NCBI RefSeq assembly: GCF_040529065.1
Contig: NZ_CP132343.1
Coordinates: 3,348,001 to 3,412,000 of the forward strand
Length of the DNA stretch: 64,000 nucleotides
Direction: 5' to 3'
Source: Xanthomonas sacchari
GTDB lineage: Bacteria > Pseudomonadota > Gammaproteobacteria > Xanthomonadales > Xanthomonadaceae
Shown: piece after piece, positions 34,172 through 44,851 of the stretch
Numbering within the stretch: position 1 is the first letter of the stretch
Layout of the letters: each line of letters opens with the position of its first letter
The notes under the pieces: generated by a model
What the model saw: only the letters and a program-made list of their open reading frames with translations
What the model was told of the DNA's origin: nothing
Databases searched by the model: none
Translations under genes and position numbers: made by a program

Positions 34172-34630
34172 CTACGACGCGACGCCCGGCCAGCGCATGC
34201 ACTGCACGCGCACCGCGAAGGCCTCGTTGCCGGGCATACGCCCGCCGTGCACGCCGGTTTCGACGAAGCCACAGGCGCGATAGAACGCCAGTGCCGCGGC
34301 ATTGCCCTCCAGCAATTCCAGGGTCAGGCCGGGCGGGCTAGCGTCCTGCACCGCGGTCACCAACGCCTGGCCGACGCCGCGCCGGCGCGCGGCCGGATCC
34401 ACGTACAGCCAGGCCAGTTCCTCGCCATCATCGGCGACGAAGCCGAGCACCTGGCCATCGCACTCGGCGACCTGCACGCGGTAATCGAACAGGCCTTCGC
34501 GCTCGGCCGCGATCGGCAGCGGCAGAAACGCCTCCACCAGCCCCGCCGCCTGCAATTCTTCCAGGCGCGCGGCATCGTGGATGGCGCACAGGCGCGCCCA
34601 GTCCTCGGCCCGGTACGGCCGGACGGTCAC
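34172..34630 (-). CDS. GNAT-family N-acetyltransferase
   Basis: The 152-aa product has the GNAT fold: motif [21 protein letters not shown] with the acetyl-CoA loop RRRGVG, and motif [20 protein letters not shown]. The substrate is unknown. It starts within the last codons of the Spx/ArsC-like gene (4-base overlap), so the two are translationally coupled in the dap region. Nothing in the sequence links it to lysine synthesis beyond position. Confidence 0.9.
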   Translation of the reverse strand: MTVRPYRAEDWARLCAIHDAARLEELQAAGLVEAFLPLPIAAEREGLFDYRVQVAECDGQVLGFVADDGEELAWLYVDPAARRRGVGQALVTAVQDASPPGLTLELLEGNAAALAFYRACGFVETGVHGGRMPGNEAFAVRVQCMRWPGVAS

Positions 34631-34983
34631 GCCACCCCGAACCGCTGTTTGAAGCCGTTGTCGGAGAAGCCCTGGCTGAGCTTGCCGTCATCGGTCACCA
34701 CCACCGGGCGGCGGATCAGTTGCGGATATTCGCGCAGCAGCAGCTTCCACTCGGCATCGGAGCCGGGTGTCTTCTTGTTGTCGGGTAACTGCCGCCAGGT
34801 GGTGGAGGACTTGTTGACCAGCGCGTCGAAGCCACCGGCCTGGCCGGCCCACTCCAGCAGGGTCTCCGGGGTCGGCTTGTGCTCGCGGTAATCGACGAAG
34901 GTATAGGCCACGCCGAAGCGGTCCAGCCACTTCGTCGCCTTCTTGCAGGTGTCGCAGTTCTTCAATCCGTACAACGTCGTCAT
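34627..34983 (-). CDS. Spx/ArsC-family (YffB-like) thioredoxin-fold protein
   Basis: The 118-aa product has the N-terminal motif GLKNCDTCKKATKWL with a CxxC pair and the family's RRPVVVTDDG block with the conserved Arg pair. It lacks other ArsC hallmarks needed to call an arsenate reductase. YffB-like proteins are commonly encoded between dapD and dapE, as here. Function is not known; a glutathione-dependent thiol role is a family guess. Confidence 0.9.
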   Translation of the reverse strand: MTTLYGLKNCDTCKKATKWLDRFGVAYTFVDYREHKPTPETLLEWAGQAGGFDALVNKSSTTWRQLPDNKKTPGSDAEWKLLLREYPQLIRRPVVVTDDGKLSQGFSDNGFKQRFGVA

Positions 34984-35008
34984 CGAAACATCCCTTCAAG
35001 CGAATAAA

Positions 35009-35044
35009 GCCCCTCTCCCACCGGGAAAGGGGTTGGGGTGAGGG
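35009..35044. repeat. CTCTCCCACCGGGA intergenic repeat (short copy)
   Basis: GCCCCTCTCCCACCGGGAAAGGGG with GGTTGGGGTGAGGG behind it. The same words occur in a longer copy at 59327-59419. Typical dispersed element of Xanthomonas intergenic regions. Confidence 0.7.
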
Positions 35045-35203
35045 TCGGTCGGCCCAGAACAGAGCGCGCCCCAAAGCGCCGCACACAGCCTTTCGGCGGG
35101 CGAGACGAACCGGGCACTCCGTCATCGGCAGGCCGCAGCGCGCGTGATCTTACCCGCCGCGCGCGCCATCAGCTTCCCAGGCGCAAGAAGAAGCTGCCAG
35201 GCC

Positions 35204-35980
35204 TCACTGCGCCGGCACTTCCTGGAGCTTGGCCGAGTCGATCCGCCAGCGCAGCTGCGCCGCCGAAGCCCCGTCCACGCCGTTGAACCGGCGCAGCACG
35301 TAGTCGCCGCGGAAGCGTTGCCGCGTGCCGTCGGCCAGCGTCGCCTCCACGGTGACCGGGACTGATTGATACACCGAGCCGGCGGCGCCGTCGCTGCGGC
35401 CCAGCGCGCCGATCGTCGCCTTCACCGCGCGCGTCTGCGCGAAGCCGGCCTTGAACGCGGCGTAGGACTGCCCCGGCCGCCCGTCCTCGCCCCACTGCTG
35501 CCAGGCCGTGGCGTAGTCGCGCGCGTTGATCGCTGCGTAATAACGCCGCACCACGTCGGCCGCCGCCTGCGGGCTGTCGGCGGCCGGGCCGCAGCCGGCC
35601 GTGGTCGGTCCGTCGCGGTCAAGCAGCGCGCAACTGCGGGCGATCTCGTCGTCGATCATCGCGCAGCTGTTGGCGGCATTGCAGGGCGGATGCCTGGCCG
35701 GCGACACCGCGCGACAGGTGTCCACGCGCGCCGCCGCCGCGTCGGCACCGATCTCGTCGGCACAGGACAGCAGCTCGCCTGCGGCGCTGGCGCTCTGCGC
35801 CGTCGTTGCAGGCGCTTGCGCAGGCGCAGGTGTCGCGGACGAAGCGGGATTTGGCACAGCGGCCGCCGCCGCTGGCGTGTCGCCATCCTTGGGCGCCGTC
35901 GGTGCCGGCGCGCCCTCACGGCCGCACCCTGACAGCACGACCGCTGCCGTCATCCAGCAAGCCCACATGGTCGTGCGCAT
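35204..35980 (-). CDS. Putative lipoprotein with a SnoaL/NTF2-like C-terminal part
   Basis: The 258-aa product has a lipoprotein signal with lipobox VLSGC (Cys19), then a 60-residue Ala/Pro linker, a Cys-rich middle (CADEIGADAAAARVDTC, PPCNAANSC) and a C-terminal alpha+beta part (VRRYYAAINARDYATAWQQW to LRWRIDSAKLQ). The last part resembles NTF2-like folds. I chose the Met at 35980 because AGGAG lies 6 bases upstream. It would be anchored in a membrane facing the periplasm. No function is known to me. Confidence 0.78.
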   Translation of the reverse strand: MRTTMWACWMTAAVVLSGCGREGAPAPTAPKDGDTPAAAAAVPNPASSATPAPAQAPATTAQSASAAGELLSCADEIGADAAAARVDTCRAVSPARHPPCNAANSCAMIDDEIARSCALLDRDGPTTAGCGPAADSPQAAADVVRRYYAAINARDYATAWQQWGEDGRPGQSYAAFKAGFAQTRAVKATIGALGRSDGAAGSVYQSVPVTVEATLADGTRQRFRGDYVLRRFNGVDGASAAQLRWRIDSAKLQEVPAQ

Positions 35981-36124
35981 CGGTGTCTCCTGTCGTGACA
36001 GTGGCAGTGGCAGCACCCGGCGACGGTTTGCACCGGACATCGGGTCCGATACGCGCCGCCGCAACAGCGCCCAGACCTGCGTGCGGCAGCATATCCAGGC
36101 GCCGATGTACGTCGGGTGTGCGCC

Positions 36125-36600
36125 CTTCCCTGGCCGCGAGATCGCGGGCCCTGCGAGGCAGCCGCGTCGCACCGTGCGACAACCACATGATGTGCCCGGG
36201 CTACCCGCAGATGGGGCACTGGCGTTGGATTCGCTGGAGGTTCGGCATCAGCATGCCGATGACAACGGAAGCCACAGTGTGCTTTTCCGCCGTTGCGTTT
36301 GCTTTTGATCTACCGGGCTCCCTTCCGCAGCGGCGGATGGACCGGAGAAACACCCGAAGGGCGGCGCACATGGATGTGCGCCGTCCGCGGCAGGGGCAGG
36401 ATGCCCCTTCCGCGGATCCCCGGTGCATCCGCGAACCCGGAGCGCGCAGCGCGGAGGGCGCGTAGGCAGGGTGTGCTTTCTTTTGGTTACTTTTCTTTGC
36501 ACAAGCAAAGAAAAGTAACTCGCCGCAAGGCGAAAGCCCTTGCTGTTGCCTTGAGCTCAAGGCTATGTAGCGTCAATTGAGGAAGCAGCACACCAAAGCG
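36125..36600. repeat. Large non-coding intergenic element with 14-bp perfect hairpin
   Basis: The stretch between the lipoprotein gene and dapD contains GTTACTTTTCTTTG (36486-36499), six-base loop, CAAAGAAAAGTAAC (36506-36519), a perfect 14-bp AT-rich hairpin, next to GC-rich arms such as GGGCGGCGCACATGGATGTGCGCCGTCC near 36360. From memory, sequences of this type recur in Xanthomonas and relatives and are often mis-annotated as small proteins. The 119-codon minus-strand frame across it has no ribosome site. Exact ends of the element cannot be set from one copy. Confidence 0.6.
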
Positions 36601-36629
36601 AGACCGGGCTGAGCCCGGTCCCACCATCC

Positions 36630-37639
<1,010 letters not shown>

Positions 37640-37640
<1 letters not shown>

Positions 37641-40273
37641 CAGCGGGGGTCTCCAGGCGGGGTATCGGGGTCCAGGCACGCCTGCAGCGCGGCCTGCAGC
37701 GCCTGGCGGGCGGCCTCGGGCAACGGCAGGTTGTGCTCGTCGGTGATGTGGAACAGGTCCTCGGCGCGCTCGCCGAAGGTGGCGATGCGCGCGTCGTGCA
37801 CGCGCAGGTGGTGCCGGCGCAGCACCTGCGCCACGTCCGCCAGCAGTCCCGGGCGGTCCGGCGCGACCAGGCCGAGCCGAGTCAGGCGGCCATCGAGGCT
37901 CTCGCGGAACTCGATGCGCGGCGCGAAGCGGAAGTGCCGCAGCTGGCGTGGCACCACCCGCCGCGCCGGGCGCAGGCGCGCCAGGTCGCCGGCCAGCGCC
38001 TCGCGCAGCCCCGCCTGCAACTGCGCCAGGTCGCCGCTGGCGAAGGCATCGGCGGGCATCACTTCGAAGGTATCGAAGATCGCGTTGTGCGGAGCGTCGA
38101 GCACCCGCGCGCGATGGATGCCGTAGCCGAGCCGGTCCAGGGTCATCACGATCGCGGCGAACAGGCCGTCGCGGTCCGGCGAGTACACGAACACTTCCAG
38201 TGCCGCGTCGTCGGGGGTGACCGGGCGCACCTTGACCAGGGTGCCGCCCAGTTCCACCTCCATCAGCGAGGTCGCCTGCCAGGCCAGTTGCTCGGGGCGG
38301 AAGCGCAGGAAGCTCTCGTCCGGCATGCCGGCGAACTGGCGATCGATGGTGACGTCGTCGTGGCCCTGGATGTGCATCAGCGCGCGCGTGGCCTCGCGCG
38401 CTTCCTGCAGGCGCTCGGCCACCGGCAACGGATGCTCCAGGCCTTCGCGCAGGGCGCGGCGCGCAGCGAAGTACAGGTCGGCCAGCAGCCGGTCCTTCCA
38501 GGCGTTCCACAGCTTGGGGCTGGTGCCGGCGATGTCGGCGCAGGTCAGCAGGTACAGATAGTCCAGCCGCTCGCGGTCGCCGACCAGGCTGGCGAAGCGA
38601 TGGATCACCTCCGGATCGGCGATGTCCTGCTTCTGCGCGGTCACCGACATGCGCAGGTGCTGCTCGACCAGCCAGGCGACCAGGTCGGTGTCGGCGGCGC
38701 TGAGTGCGTGCGCAGTGCAGAACGCGCGCGCATCCACCGCGCCCAGTTCCGAATGGTCGCCGCCGCGGCCCTTCGCGATGTCGTGGAACAGGCCGGCCAG
38801 CAGCAGCAGTTCCGGCTTGCGCAGCCGCGGCCACACTTCATGCGCGATCGAGAAGCGCTCGTCGGCGCGCGCGTTGGCGAACACCGCCATGTTCTTCAGC
38901 ACCATCAGCGTGTGCTGGTCGACCGTGTACACATGGAACAGGTCGAACTGCATGCGCCCGGACACCTGCGCGAACGCCGGGATCCACTGCCCGAGCACGC
39001 CCAGCCGCGCCATCCGGGTCAGCGTCTGCACCGCGCGGGGGCCGCGCAGCAGCGCCAGGAAGCGCTCGCGCGCGGTGGTCGTGGCGTCGGCGTAGGCCGG
39101 CAGGTGCGGCAGCGCCTCGGCCAGCGCACGCGCGGTCAGCGAATGCAGGCCGCGGATCTCGCCGTGCGTGGCCCAGGTGGCGAACAACGCGAACACCTGC
39201 ACCGGGTCGGCCTGCGGCCAGTGCTCGTCGTCGGCGGCCAGGTAGCCGCGGCGCAGCGAGAAGCCGCCGTGCAGCGGCTGCGGCTGTGCTTCGCCGTCGA
39301 ACTGTTCCTCGAAGCGTTGCAGCAGCCGGTCGCTGAGCCGGCGCACGATCGCCGCGCTGCGGTAGAAGCGCTGCATCATCTTCTCCACGCCCAGGCTCTC
39401 GGGGTCGTCGGAGAAGCCCAGGCGCTGCGCCAGCGCCTTCTGGTAATCGAAGCGCAAGCGCTCTTCCGGGCGGTTGGCCACCAGGTGCAGTCCGTAGCGC
39501 AAGCGCGCCAGTTCGCGACGCTCGCGGCGCAGCGCCGCGGCTTCGTCGCCGCCGACGTGGCCCAGCCCGATCAGCGGCTCCAGATCGCGCACCCCGAACG
39601 CGCGCAGCGCCATCCAGCCGAGCGTGTGCAGGTCGCGCAGACCGCCGGGGCCGTCCTTGATGTCCGGCTCCAGGTTGTCGGCGGTGTCGCCGAAGCGCTG
39701 GTGGCGGGCCTGCAACTCCTCGCGCTTGGCCATGAAGAATTCGCGCGGCGGCCACACCCGCTGCGGCGCGATGGCCGCCGCCAGCGCCGCCTTGCCCGTG
39801 GCGTCGGCCTGCAGCGGGCGCGCCTCGATCAAGGCGGTCAGCACGGTCTGGTCGGCGCAGGCCGCGGTGCACTGCGCGGCCGAGCGCACCGCATGGCTGA
39901 CCGGCACGCCGGCATCCCACAGCAGCGGGAACAGCCGCGCCAGCGCCGGTTCGTGCGCCGGATCGAGCTCGCCGAACACCAGCAGGTCGATGTCCGAGCG
40001 CGGGAACAGTTCGCCACGGCCATAGCCGCCGACCGCGAACAGGGCCAGCCCGGCCTCGCGCGGCACGCAGCGGCTCCAGGCATGGCGGATCAACTGGTCC
40101 AGGGCGCGGGCGCGCAACGCCAGCAGGCGGTCGATATCGTCGCCTTGGTCGAAGCGCTTGCTCAGCCGCGCATCGGTCTGCGCCAGCAGTTGCCGGACCG
40201 CGGCCGCCCAGCCGGCGTCGTCGACACCGGCGCCGGGCATGCCGGCATCGGCGCCGGCCGGCAGCAGGCTCAC
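37640..40273 (-). CDS. glnD: Bifunctional uridylyltransferase/uridylyl-removing enzyme GlnD
   Basis: The 877-aa product has the nucleotidyltransferase motif [17 protein letters not shown], the HD domain [17 protein letters not shown] for the removing activity, and two C-terminal ACT domains ([17 protein letters not shown] and [17 protein letters not shown]) that sense glutamine. It uridylylates PII and so sets nitrogen control. I chose GTG at 40273 because it overlaps the map stop as GTGA; an ATG at 40240, 11 codons in, is equally possible, and neither has a clear ribosome site. It is followed by dapD with a one-base overlap. Confidence 0.95.
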
Positions 40274-41055
40274 GGCTCGCCGAGGCCGCCCGGCGACAGG
40301 GTCAGGACCTCCACCCCATCGTCGGTGACGGCGACCATGTGCTCCCATTGCGCGGACAGCTTGCGGTCCTTGGTCACCACGGTCCAGCCGTCCGGCAGCA
40401 CGCGGGTGTAGCGCGTGCCCTCGTTGATCATCGGCTCGATGGTGAAGGTCATGCCCGGCTTCAGCACCAGGCCATCGCCCGGCCGGCCGTAGTGCAGCAC
40501 CTGCGGTTCGTCGTGGTAGACCTTGCCGATGCCGTGGCCGCAGTACTCGCGCACCACGCTGAAGCGCTCGCTCTCGGCGTACTGCTGGATGGCATGGCCG
40601 ACGTCGCCGAGCGTGGCGCCCGGCTTCACCGCGCGGATGCCGCGCCACATCGCCTCGTAGGTGGCCTCGATCAGGCGCCGCGCCATCACCGAGGGCGTGC
40701 CGACGCAGTACATGCGGCTGGTGTCGCCATGCCAGCCGTCCTTGATCACGGTAACGTCGATGTTGACGATGTCGCCGTCCTTCAGGACTTTGCTGTCGCT
40801 GGGGATGCCGTGGCAGATGACGTTGTTCACCGACGTGCACACGGTTTTCGGATAGCCGCGGTAGCCGACGTTGGCCGGGACGGCGCCCTGCACCTTGACG
40901 ATGTGGTCGTGGCAGATGCGGTCCAGCTCGGCGGTGGTGACGCCGGGCTTCACGTACGGGCCGATCAGGTCCAGTACCTCGGCGGCCAGGCGGCCGGCCA
41001 CGCGCATCTTCTCGATGTCCTGCGGAGTTTTCAGATTGACGGTCATGGCCGTCAT
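40270..41055 (-). CDS. map: Methionine aminopeptidase, type I
   Basis: The 261-aa product has the pita-bread fold residues in order: His in NVGYRGYPKTVCTSVN (CTSVNNVICHGIP), Asp in VNIDVTVIKDGWHGDTSRM, His in VVREYCGHGIG and Glu in FTIEPMINEG and HMVAVTDDGVEVLT. It removes the initiator Met from new proteins in the cytosol. A Met three codons later (41046) is an alternative start. It is the first gene of map-glnD-dapD and diverges from the pilus operon. Confidence 0.95.
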   Translation of the reverse strand: MTAMTVNLKTPQDIEKMRVAGRLAAEVLDLIGPYVKPGVTTAELDRICHDHIVKVQGAVPANVGYRGYPKTVCTSVNNVICHGIPSDSKVLKDGDIVNIDVTVIKDGWHGDTSRMYCVGTPSVMARRLIEATYEAMWRGIRAVKPGATLGDVGHAIQQYAESERFSVVREYCGHGIGKVYHDEPQVLHYGRPGDGLVLKPGMTFTIEPMINEGTRYTRVLPDGWTVVTKDRKLSAQWEHMVAVTDDGVEVLTLSPGGLGEP

Positions 41056-41209
41056 TATCGCTCATCCCGGCGCTGGCTGAACGCGCCGGGCGCTTTGGCG
41101 GCTTTTTGGCACGCTTCCGTGACCATCCCCGCCTTCACCGTGATGAACGCGGCGCGGCGTGGTGGTCATCTCATGTGAAAGCTGGATGGCGATCCAAAAT
41201 AATGTGAAC

Positions 41210-41225
41210 TGGCGTGCATTTTGCA
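41210..41225 (+). promoter_or_regulatory. Sigma-54 type (-24/-12) promoter of the Csu pilus operon
   Basis: TGGCGTG (41210-41216), four bases, TTGCA (41221-41225): 14 of 16 positions agree with TGGCACG-N4-TTGCW, with exactly 10 bases between GG and GC. The expected start is about 41236, leaving a 37-base leader before the first pilin gene. An upstream activator site cannot be named; the 150 bases before it are free for one. Confidence 0.65.
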
Positions 41226-41272
41226 GTGGCAGCGGCACCGGCGGTTGTCCGCCATCACCGAAGAACCCTGCC

Positions 41273-41776
41273 ATGTACCTCTTCCATCGCGTTCTCGCCT
41301 TCCTCGTGCTGTTCGCCGCCGGGACCGGCCTGGCCTGGGGCCAGTCCGACTCGCGCACCTTCAACGTCAAGATCCAGATCACCAGCGTCTGCGACATCCA
41401 GACTGCGCCCACCGACGTCGATTTCGGCAGCGTCAATTCCACCCAGACCTCGATCAACAGCACCGGCACCTTGAACGTGCGCTGCACCTCCGGCACGCCG
41501 TACAACATCGCGCTCAATGCCGGTTCCGGCTCCGGCGCCACGGTCACCACGCGCACCATGGGCAGCGCCGACGCCAGCAATACCGCACGCGTGCCGTACG
41601 CGCTGTACCGCAACGCCGCGCGCACCCAGAACTGGGGCTCGACCATCGGCACCGACACCCAGGCCGGCACCGGCAATGGTGCAGTGCAACCGATCACCGT
41701 CTACGGCCAGGTTGCCAGCACCAACTACCCTGCCGGTTCATACAGCGACGTCGTCACCGCCACCGTCACCTGGTAA
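41273..41776 (+). CDS. Csu-type major pilin subunit (spore coat U domain)
   Basis: The 167-aa product has a signal peptide (cleavage near WGQS, residue 23) and one spore coat protein U (SCPU) domain. It shows the family pattern: Cys in ITSVCDIQ, DFGSVNS, Cys in LNVRCTSGTPYNIAL, VPYALYRNAARTQNWG and the end YSDVVTATVTW. Subunits of this type are secreted by the archaic chaperone-usher (CsuA/B) pathway and polymerise by strand donation. It is the first gene of six and has a sigma-54 type promoter 48 bases upstream. Confidence 0.9.
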   Translation: MYLFHRVLAFLVLFAAGTGLAWGQSDSRTFNVKIQITSVCDIQTAPTDVDFGSVNSTQTSINSTGTLNVRCTSGTPYNIALNAGSGSGATVTTRTMGSADASNTARVPYALYRNAARTQNWGSTIGTDTQAGTGNGAVQPITVYGQVASTNYPAGSYSDVVTATVTW

Positions 41777-41790
41777 CCGGAGCCGCCTGC

Positions 41791-42531
41791 ATGCGTTTGC
41801 GACTGCCTTCCTTCCTGCGCCTGCCGGCGCTCGCCGCGCTGTGGCTGGCAGCGGCCGGCGCGGCTGTCGCCGCGAGTCTGCAGGTGGCGCCGACCTCGGT
41901 GTCGCTGCGTGCCGAGGAGACCGCGCAGGGCCTGTGGCTGAGCAACAGCGGCGACGTGCCGCTGCGCGCGCAGGTGCGCGTGTTCCGCTGGCAGCAGCGC
42001 GACGGCGAGGATGTGCTCGACCCCAGCGACCGCATCGCGCTCAGCCCGCCGATGCTGGAACTGGCGCCGCACGCGCGGCAACTGGTGCGGGTGATCCGCC
42101 TGGATCCCGCACCCGGCGCTGGCGAGGACGCCTACCGCATCCTGGTCGACGAGTTGCCCGGCCAGGATCCCGCCAGCGGCGCCAGCGCCGGGTTGCAGTT
42201 CGTGCTGCGCTATTCGGTGCCGGTATTCCTGCAGCCCGCCGTCGCCACCGCGCCGACACTGCGCGCACGGCTGCTCCGCGACGGCGCCGCCGCGGCGCTG
42301 GAAGTGGCCAACCAGGGCAACGGCCACGCGCAACTGGTGGACCTGCAGTTCGTCGCCGGCGACGGCCGGCGCACCGCGATCGCCGAAGGCCTGGCCGGTT
42401 ACGTGCTGCCGGGCCAGCGCAAGCGCTGGCCGCTGCCGGCGGCGCTGGCGCAGACCCAGGGAACGTTCGAGGCAAGGATCAATGGCGAGCCGCACGCGCA
42501 GTCGCTGGTCGTGGACACCGCGGCACCCTGA
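41791..42531 (+). CDS. Periplasmic pilus chaperone (CsuC-like)
   Basis: The 246-aa product has a signal peptide (AAVAAS near residue 28) and the two Ig-like domains of fimbrial chaperones. The first ends in the family words LELAPHARQLVRVIRLD, with the Arg/Lys that anchor subunit C-termini, and the second is short and beta-rich, ending GYVLPGQRKRWPLP. It starts 14 bases after the pilin stop. A homologue sits at the end of the operon (46290). Confidence 0.9.
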   Translation: MRLRLPSFLRLPALAALWLAAAGAAVAASLQVAPTSVSLRAEETAQGLWLSNSGDVPLRAQVRVFRWQQRDGEDVLDPSDRIALSPPMLELAPHARQLVRVIRLDPAPGAGEDAYRILVDELPGQDPASGASAGLQFVLRYSVPVFLQPAVATAPTLRARLLRDGAAAALEVANQGNGHAQLVDLQFVAGDGRRTAIAEGLAGYVLPGQRKRWPLPAALAQTQGTFEARINGEPHAQSLVVDTAAP

Positions 42532-44851
42532 ACTGCTGCTGGCGCTGTGGGTCGGCACTGCCGCGCTCGCCGTCGCCCAGCCACAGGTCTTGCCCCAGCC
42601 CCAGGCCGCGGCACCGGCGCAGGAGACCCTGTACCTGGAGGTCACCCTGAACCAGACCCGCCAGCCCGGCCTGTTCCAGTTCCAGCGCGACGGCGAGCAA
42701 CTGCGCGCCAGCGCCGCCACGCTGCGCCAGCTCGGCCTGCGCGTGGACGGCAGCGACGCCAGCGCGGCGATCGCCCTGGGCGACCTGGACGGCGTGCGCT
42801 TCCGCTACGACGCCAACCTGCAGACGCTGCAGATCGACGCACCGGTGGCGCTTCTCGACGTCGCCACCACCAGGATCGACGCGCGCGGTGGCGTGCCGTC
42901 GCTGCCGGCAACCAGTTCCCCAGGCGCCCTGCTCGACTACGACCTCTACGCCAGCCGCCAGGGCGGCGCCAGCAATCTCACCGCCAGCGGCGAACTGCGC
43001 GTGTTCGGCCTGGGTCCGGGCCTGCTGCGGCAGTCCTTCGTCGGCCGCCTGTATCGCGAACCGCAGCGCGACTGGCGCGCCCAGGCGATCCGCCTGGACA
43101 CGCAATGGCAATGGTCCCTGCCCGAGCGCATGACCAGCGTGGTGCTGGGCGACACCTTCAGCAGCAGCACCAGTTGGAGCCGCACCGTGCGCCTGGGCGG
43201 CGTGCGGGTGGGCAGCGACTTCGGCCTGCAGCCGTATCGCGCGATCACCCCGTTGCCGGAATTCCTCGGCGAGGTCGCCGTGCCGTCCAGCGTGGACCTG
43301 TACGTCAACGGCATCCGCCAGTACGGCGCGCAGCTGCCGGCCGGGCCGTTCCAGCTATCCGCGGCGCCGGGCGTGGACGGCGCCGGCAATGCCCAGGTGG
43401 TGATCACCGATGCCTACGGCCGCACCCGCTCGCTGGCCTTTCCGTTCTATGCGACCCAGGACTTGCTGGCCAGCGGGCTGACCGACTGGTCGCTGGCGCT
43501 GGGCCGGGTGCGCGAGGAGTACGGCGTCGCCGACTTCGCCTATGCCGGCGACACCGTCGGCAGCGCCAGCTGGCGGCGCGGCCTCGGCCCGCGCTTCACG
43601 GCCGAGGCGCACGCCGAGGCGGGGGCCGGCGTGCGCAATGCCGGGGTCGGCGGCCTGTGGCTGCTGCCGCGCGCCGGCGTGTTCGGCGCCTCGCTGGCGC
43701 ACGGCGGCGCTGCCGGCCAGCACGGCCTGCAGTACGCGCTGAGCTACCGCTGGAACAACGGCCGCTTCAACCTGGCGATGGACACCCAGCGCGCGCAGGC
43801 CGGCTACCGCGACGTGGCCGCGCGCTACGGCGCCGCGCCGCCGCGGGTCAGCGAACGCGCCCTGTTCGGCAGCACCTGGAACGGCGTCGGCAACATCGCC
43901 CTGAGCTATGTGCGCCTGGCCTACCCCGACAGCGGCGACCAGCGCTACGCCAGCCTGTTCTGGACCCGGACCCTGCCGCGGCAATCGTCCTTGAACCTGA
44001 GCATCAACCAGAACCTGGACCAGGCCAGCGACCGCAGCGTGTACCTGGGCTGGTCGATCGCCCTGGACGGCCGCCGCCAGGCGGGGGTGGCCATGCAGCG
44101 CATCGGCGCGCGCACCAGTGCGACGGCGGACCTCAGCCAGGCAGCCGCCGCCGACGGCGGCAGCGGCTGGCGGCTGCAGGCGCGCGGCGGACAGGACGGC
44201 GGCGGCGGCCTGGCCGAAGCCAGTTGGCGCGGCGACAGCGCCCGCTACGCCGGCGGCATCGCCAGCGCCGGCGGCCAGACCTACGGCTATGCCGAAGCCT
44301 CGGGCGGCCTGGCCTGGATCGGCGGCGGCTGGTTCCGCGGCCGTGATCTCGACCAGGCCTTCGCCCTGGTCTCCACCGGCGGCGTCTCCGACGTGCCGGT
44401 GTTGCTGGAGAACCGGCCGATCGGCCGCACCGATGCGCGCGGCTTCCTGCTGGTCACGCCGCTGCTGGCCTGGCAGCACAACCGCCTGTCGATCGACCCG
44501 ATGCGCCTGCCGCCCGAGTTGCGGCCGGAGCAGGTCGACCAGATCGTGGTGCCGCGCGACCGCACCGGGGTGGTGGTGGCGTTCCCGATCCGCCGCAGCG
44601 ACGGCGTGCTGGTGCAATTGCACGATGCCGCCGACCTCCCGCTGCCGGTCGGCAGCCGGGTGCGCGGCGCGAGCGTCGACACGGTGGTGGGCTACGATGG
44701 CCAGGCCTATGTGGAAGGGCTCGCGCCCGGCCGCAACGACCTGGAGGTGGACATGCAAGGAAGCCGTTGCCGGTTGCGGATCGAACGCCCGATCCAGGCG
44801 CCGCCCACCCGGCTGGGCCCGCTGCGCTGCGTGCCGGAGACGGCGCCATGA
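42482..44851 (+). CDS. Fimbrial outer-membrane usher (CsuD-like)
   Basis: The 789-aa product is a PapC/FimD-fold usher: N-terminal domain with LFQFQRDGEQLRASAATLRQ, a 24-strand barrel with plug (LYVNGIRQYGAQLPAGPF in the plug region) and C-terminal domains with VGSRVRGA and VVGYDGQAYVEGL. It forms the secretion pore for the pilus subunits. The gene overlaps the chaperone by 50 bases in another frame; no later start with a good signal peptide is seen (LLLALWVGTAALAVAQ follows the Met). Its TGA overlaps the ATG of the next gene. Confidence 0.92.
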   Translation: MASRTRSRWSWTPRHPELLLALWVGTAALAVAQPQVLPQPQAAAPAQETLYLEVTLNQTRQPGLFQFQRDGEQLRASAATLRQLGLRVDGSDASAAIALGDLDGVRFRYDANLQTLQIDAPVALLDVATTRIDARGGVPSLPATSSPGALLDYDLYASRQGGASNLTASGELRVFGLGPGLLRQSFVGRLYREPQRDWRAQAIRLDTQWQWSLPERMTSVVLGDTFSSSTSWSRTVRLGGVRVGSDFGLQPYRAITPLPEFLGEVAVPSSVDLYVNGIRQYGAQLPAGPFQLSAAPGVDGAGNAQVVITDAYGRTRSLAFPFYATQDLLASGLTDWSLALGRVREEYGVADFAYAGDTVGSASWRRGLGPRFTAEAHAEAGAGVRNAGVGGLWLLPRAGVFGASLAHGGAAGQHGLQYALSYRWNNGRFNLAMDTQRAQAGYRDVAARYGAAPPRVSERALFGSTWNGVGNIALSYVRLAYPDSGDQRYASLFWTRTLPRQSSLNLSINQNLDQASDRSVYLGWSIALDGRRQAGVAMQRIGARTSATADLSQAAAADGGSGWRLQARGGQDGGGGLAEASWRGDSARYAGGIASAGGQTYGYAEASGGLAWIGGGWFRGRDLDQAFALVSTGGVSDVPVLLENRPIGRTDARGFLLVTPLLAWQHNRLSIDPMRLPPELRPEQVDQIVVPRDRTGVVVAFPIRRSDGVLVQLHDAADLPLPVGSRVRGASVDTVVGYDGQAYVEGLAPGRNDLEVDMQGSRCRLRIERPIQAPPTRLGPLRCVPETAP

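Noticed and set aside
34627-34983. Arsenate reductase
   Set aside because: The motif and gene position fit the YffB/Spx-like branch; no other arsenic gene is near.
36201-36560. Minus-strand 119-codon frame between the lipoprotein gene and dapD
   Set aside because: Lies across a hairpin-rich repeat element, has no ribosome site and matches the type of false protein often annotated in Xanthomonas repeats.
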